Part shown: piece by piece, positions 21,174-24,018 of the stretch
Layout: the number at the start of each line of letters is the position of its first letter
Position numbering within the stretch: position 1 is the first letter of the stretch
IMG/VR virus record: IMGVR_UViG_3300032053_000516
Location: 1-24,018 of that record
DNA length: 24,018 nt
Reading direction: 5' to 3' (one strand)
From: a virus
Made by a program: the position numbers and the translations under genes
Notes under the pieces: model-generated
What the model saw: the letters and a program-made list of their open reading frames with translations, nothing else
What the model was told of the DNA's origin: nothing
Databases searched by the model: none

Positions 21174-22562
21174 TTACTTTTCGTATTTGTCAAATTGTTT
21201 TTCAAGTTCAGCAGAACTTAAATCTTTGTTAAGCAAGTTATTGCTTGCTTTGAATTTATAAAGCTGTGTAGCAAAATCTATAAGACCAAATTCCATAGTT
21301 TTAGATGGGACATTCTTATTTAGCTTTGTATAAAAGAAAACAAGCTTACCGTATAAAGCTATCAAATCGTTTTTTAAATGTTTATATGCTTCAGCATCTA
21401 TCTTAGTTCCCACTGCTTCTTCTATAGTTCCTTTTGCATTCTCAAAATTCTTTTTAACCTGATCAGTAATTACCATTTCTACTTTTTCAGTACTTGGCTT
21501 TGATACTTCTGCTGCTTGTGCAATTGCAGTTACAACAGCTTTATCTGTACCTTCAGTTCCAAGTTCTTTCTTTGTAATGTCAGTTACAATCTCAGGATTA
21601 GATTTTATATCTTGTTTAATTCCTTTAGAAGAAAGAATAAGTTGATCGATGTAATCAGCCTTAGTCTGTAAATTATCAATTATGAATTTTACTTTCTTAG
21701 TGATGTCTTCGATCTCTTTATTTTGTTGTGCTTTATCTCCATGAGACTTTGCGCTTCTAATATCATCTTCTCTTTGATCTTTGATCTTCTTTAATTCCTT
21801 TTCAATGAATTTTAAAACATCTTCAAGTCTATCTGACGTAAGTTCTTTTAATTTTCCTTGTACTGAATTTAATGGCTTAGAAATTAAATCTTGAATTTTT
21901 ATTCCAGCAACACTTAAATCAGATTCTTCTGGTGGAGCTTGATCAAAAAATGAGCCAGATGAAAGAGTACCATATTTAGCTTTAAATTCAGCGTCTTTTT
22001 GTTTTGCAATTTTTGCAGCTCTTTGAATTTGAGTATCGAATAAATCATGAATGGTATCATTGTCTGTAGACTTTTTAACTTCATCAAATGATTCTTTTGC
22101 AACATCTTCATCTATTGCAGCTTTCTTCATCTCCCAATAATCCTTTAGTCTCTCACTATCTTTAATGATGAGAGTTGCTTGTCTTACCAAAGCATCATTT
22201 ACATTATTTCTTCTTTCTTCAACCTGAGTTTCTAACTTTTTAAGTCTTTCAAGCTGTTCAGTATATTTCATTTTTTGGACAGGATCTGATTTTGCTTCCT
22301 TTGATAAAACTTCTGCTTCAGCAATTCTTCCACGAGTATCTGCCCAATTAGTCCAATAGTCTAATTCGTTATCTTTATACTTGTTAATTATCTTATCAAG
22401 CTTTGCAACACCACCACCTAACATACGAGAAAAGAAATTTGTGATTGAAGAAAGAATTCCCTCATCTAAATTTTCAGACTCATTGATTATAGCAATGTGT
22501 TCTCCTCTTTCAATAGCACCTATAGAAAGACTTTCAAATAATTTGAATTTATTTATTATCAT
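21174..22562 (-). CDS. Coiled-coil protein, probable prohead-core or internal head protein
   Basis: The 462-residue protein starts MIINKFKLFESLSIGAIE, with L-x-E at LFE (residues 8-10), INE (26-28) and LDE (32-34). After this comes GILSSITNFFSRMLGGGVAK and KLDKIINKYKDNE, then a long Lys/Glu/Asp/Gln-rich helical body (about 70-420). The same layout, 'leader, (L/I)xEG, short hydrophobic Gly section, K(L/V)D-x-I-x-K-YKD', is in the next gene upstream, so the two are paralogues in their first part. T4-type scaffold and internal head proteins are similarly acidic-basic, helical and cut at L-x-E or I-x-E. Role is inferred from these features. It overlaps the upstream gene by 14 bases. Confidence 0.82.
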   Translation of the reverse strand: MIINKFKLFESLSIGAIERGEHIAIINESENLDEGILSSITNFFSRMLGGGVAKLDKIINKYKDNELDYWTNWADTRGRIAEAEVLSKEAKSDPVQKMKYTEQLERLKKLETQVEERRNNVNDALVRQATLIIKDSERLKDYWEMKKAAIDEDVAKESFDEVKKSTDNDTIHDLFDTQIQRAAKIAKQKDAEFKAKYGTLSSGSFFDQAPPEESDLSVAGIKIQDLISKPLNSVQGKLKELTSDRLEDVLKFIEKELKKIKDQREDDIRSAKSHGDKAQQNKEIEDITKKVKFIIDNLQTKADYIDQLILSSKGIKQDIKSNPEIVTDITKKELGTEGTDKAVVTAIAQAAEVSKPSTEKVEMVITDQVKKNFENAKGTIEEAVGTKIDAEAYKHLKNDLIALYGKLVFFYTKLNKNVPSKTMEFGLIDFATQLYKFKASNNLLNKDLSSAELEKQFDKYEK

Positions 22563-23460
22563 TTTGTACCTTTTTTAATCTATCTGGTTTTGCTGAAATA
22601 TAAGCACCACTTGGAATAAGTTTAATTCCTATTCTGTCTGCACCTTTCTTTTTTGCTTCTTCTTGATCTTTTGCAATTGCAGCTTTTTTTACTTTTCCAG
22701 CATCATCAGTATATTCAAATTCATCGCCTGCTTTTGCATTAGCTGGATCATTAGCTTTTTTACTTGCTTCAGAATCTTTTTTCTCTTTATTCTTAGCTTT
22801 ATCAGTTTCAGATTGTTTTTTACTTGCTTCTTTTTTTGATGCTTCATCTTGTATTATTTTAGCAGCAGCATCTTTTTTATCTTTAGCTTCCTTAACAGCA
22901 GCTTCTAACTTATCAAGTTGTTCTTCACTTGCATTATCTTCAGCATCTTTTAATTGCTTGTTAGCAACATCTTCTTGTATTTGTGCTAATTGTAAATCAA
23001 TATAATTCTTTACAATATCACTTTTATCTTTTGATACAATACCTAGTTTTGTTTTGATTGCGTCAAGTTTACTTTTACTTGCTGCTTCAATTGCTTCAAT
23101 TGCTTTTTCAGATCTTGTAATCTGCTCTTTATTTCTTGGACTTTCCTTATCATCTAAAGAAGCCTTAAATATTTTATCTCTTTCTTTTGCAGTCTTATCG
23201 GAGATAGCTAATTTAGTGTCCTTATATTCTTTTAATATAGCATCAACTTTCTTAAGTACTGAACCTGGAACTGCTTTTAAAATCTTTTCTTTAAGACCTT
23301 TAAATAATCCACCAAAGATGTCTCCAAGAAGACCTTCGTTAATAGTTTCAATATCTTCACGAGTTAAATTATTCTCTAACAATACAGCATCGCTAATTGA
23401 TTCAGGAGAATTTTCTAATAAAGTAGTAGCTGCTTCGAACTGTTTGAATGTCAATTTCAT
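22549..23460 (-). CDS. Lysine/alanine-rich coiled-coil protein, probable internal head protein
   Basis: I choose the ATG at 23458-23460 (one base after the upstream stop, TAAAATG), giving 303 residues; the frame is open up to 23484. The N-terminus MKLTFKQFEAATTLLEN carries L-x-E sites LLE (residues 14-16 and 27-29) and INE (40-42), then GLLGDIFGGLFKG and VLKKVDAILKEYKD, matching the paralogue at 21174-22562. Residues about 75-240 are Lys/Ala/Glu/Asp-rich and repetitive (KDAAAKIIQDEASKKEASKK), probably a long coiled coil. The C-terminal 60 residues differ, with GDEFEYTDDAGKVKKAAIA and a basic end. No other homology is recognised. Confidence 0.8.
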   Translation of the reverse strand: MKLTFKQFEAATTLLENSPESISDAVLLENNLTREDIETINEGLLGDIFGGLFKGLKEKILKAVPGSVLKKVDAILKEYKDTKLAISDKTAKERDKIFKASLDDKESPRNKEQITRSEKAIEAIEAASKSKLDAIKTKLGIVSKDKSDIVKNYIDLQLAQIQEDVANKQLKDAEDNASEEQLDKLEAAVKEAKDKKDAAAKIIQDEASKKEASKKQSETDKAKNKEKKDSEASKKANDPANAKAGDEFEYTDDAGKVKKAAIAKDQEEAKKKGADRIGIKLIPSGAYISAKPDRLKKVQNDNK

Positions 23461-23461
23461 T

Positions 23462-23737
23462 TTATTTAATATTATATTTTGCAATTAAGTCTTTAATCTC
23501 TTTTGTATTGTCATGATACTTAGAATAAAATCCAATCATGCTTCTTAATATATCGAGATTCTTGTTTTTGAATTCATCACTCTTACATTGCTTGTCAAAA
23601 TCTTTTATCACAGTTAATAAAGTCTCTGGATATAAATTCAACAATACAACTTTAGCAGTAACTCCTTCAAGACCTTTCTCTTCGTAGTTTTCCGCTTCTG
23701 CATTTGCGTATTCATTTAAGGGCTTAATGAATTTCAT
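23462..23737 (-). CDS. Small helical protein with a head-type leader, 91 aa
   Basis: The ATG at 23735-23737 is one base after the upstream stop (TAATATG) and gives 91 residues; an ATG at 23746 in the same frame would add three. The protein begins MKFIKPLNEYANAEAENYEE, with L-N-E at residues 7-9, like the leaders of its downstream neighbours. The body is helical with VVLLNLYPETLLTVIKDFD and ILRSMIGFYSKYH. No family is recognised. Its position in the block of coiled-coil genes, and the leader, suggest an internal virion protein. Confidence 0.72.
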   Translation of the reverse strand: MKFIKPLNEYANAEAENYEEKGLEGVTAKVVLLNLYPETLLTVIKDFDKQCKSDEFKNKNLDILRSMIGFYSKYHDNTKEIKDLIAKYNIK

Positions 23738-23738
23738 A

Positions 23739-24018
23739 TTATGCACCTTTCTTTTTAATGAAGCCTGCTTTTAAACGTTGTAAATTTCTTTCCAAACGTG
23801 AAGCATTATCTATCATACCTGTTTTTGCACCAGGTGTTTCTTTCTTTTTCAAAGCACCAATCATATTATCAATATTGCTTTTCATGTTATTGATTGCATC
23901 CATTGATTCACGATCTAAATTGTCATAAGACAATTTTAATGCGATTATCTCGTCACTCATTTCATTTAAGAGCTGATGTACGTCGATAAGAGTTTTTTGT
24001 ATTTTAGAAACCTTTTTT
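23739..24018 (-). CDS. Coiled-coil protein, cut by the right edge
   Basis: The ATG at 23960 would give 73 residues (MSDEIIALKLSYDNLDRESM), but the frame stays open without a stop to the window edge, coding KKVSKIQKTLIDVHQLLNE before that Met. The true start may therefore lie outside the window. The visible part is a heptad-like helix with a basic end (LKAGFIKKKGA). No family is recognised. It is the first visible gene of the run that continues into the three coiled-coil and leader-bearing genes. Confidence 0.65.
   Translation of the reverse strand, partial: KKVSKIQKTLIDVHQLLNEMSDEIIALKLSYDNLDRESMDAINNMKSNIDNMIGALKKKETPGAKTGMIDNASRLERNLQRLKAGFIKKKGA

Noticed and set aside
21173-21205. Upstream start of the leader-bearing ATPase
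   Set aside because: It would overlap the previous gene by 32 bases and add residues not seen in the sibling leaders; the ATG after TAAA fits the neighbouring junctions.
23054-23488. Plus-strand frame of 144 codons
   Set aside because: It lies wholly opposite a coiled-coil gene with consistent leader and junctions, and has shadow composition.
1-24018. Alternative genetic code
   Set aside because: Known proteins end at ordinary TAA, TGA or TAG stops; TAG closes the TPM gene at its expected C-terminus.

Overview
The window looks like part of a large, tightly packed tailed-phage genome whose host is most likely in the Bacteroidota. It is AT-rich, genes abut or overlap by a few bases, and almost all lie on the minus strand. 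The viral signs are a GH24 lysozyme, a T4 gp30-type DNA ligase, an RNA ligase, free-standing HNH proteins, many small unknown genes, and a block of lysine/glutamate-rich coiled-coil proteins resembling T4-type prohead-core or internal head proteins. Three things point to a Bacteroidota host: a promoter that exactly fits TTTG-N19-TAnnTTTG (19461-19491), mostly A-rich leaders without Shine-Dalgarno sites, and a homologue of DUF5606, a family I know from Bacteroidota. Ordinary stop codons are used. I see no tRNA gene that fits the standard model, no CRISPR array, no insertion sequence and no integrase.

Layout, from the right edge in the direction of minus-strand transcription. 24018-19937 holds five genes; four of them, plus the partial gene at the left edge, begin with a similar short N-terminal sequence containing an L-x-E site, as expected for capsid-targeting or prohead-protease leaders. 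One of these encodes an AAA-type ATPase. Next is the only convincing plus-strand gene, the lysozyme (19493-19936). Its upstream region carries a strong minus-strand promoter and a structured leader with a possible 13-codon leader peptide, driving a zinc-ribbon protein (18406-19320) that ends at a hairpin terminator. From 18238 to 12774 lies a DNA-metabolism group: UvrD-like helicase, small helical protein, topoisomerase-type zinc-finger protein, Cys-rich protein, ATP-dependent DNA ligase and a double-HTH protein. From 12711 to 8249 come a membrane protein, LemA, an HNH endonuclease, a DUF5606 protein and a large TPM-domain membrane protein. A 115-base structured element (8133-8247) follows the TPM gene. 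From 8118 to 1 are small unknown genes, a proteasomal-ATPase-like AAA protein, a DUF1360-like membrane protein, an HNH-RNA ligase fusion, a class III-like polyphosphate kinase 2, a lipoprotein, a YqeY protein, a deoxynucleotidase and the start of a gene crossing the left edge.

The genes suggest a phage that carries its own replication, repair and RNA-repair enzymes, adjusts nucleotide pools (PPK2, deoxynucleotidase), and has captured several host housekeeping families (LemA plus TPM, YqeY, DUF5606). The most promising leads are the cloverleaf-like element at 8133-8247, the shared N-terminal leaders in the head-gene block, the LemA/TPM pair in a phage, and the regulatory leader at 19321-19491. 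No non-coding stretch exceeds 300 bases; the longest are 19321-19492 and 18239-18405.
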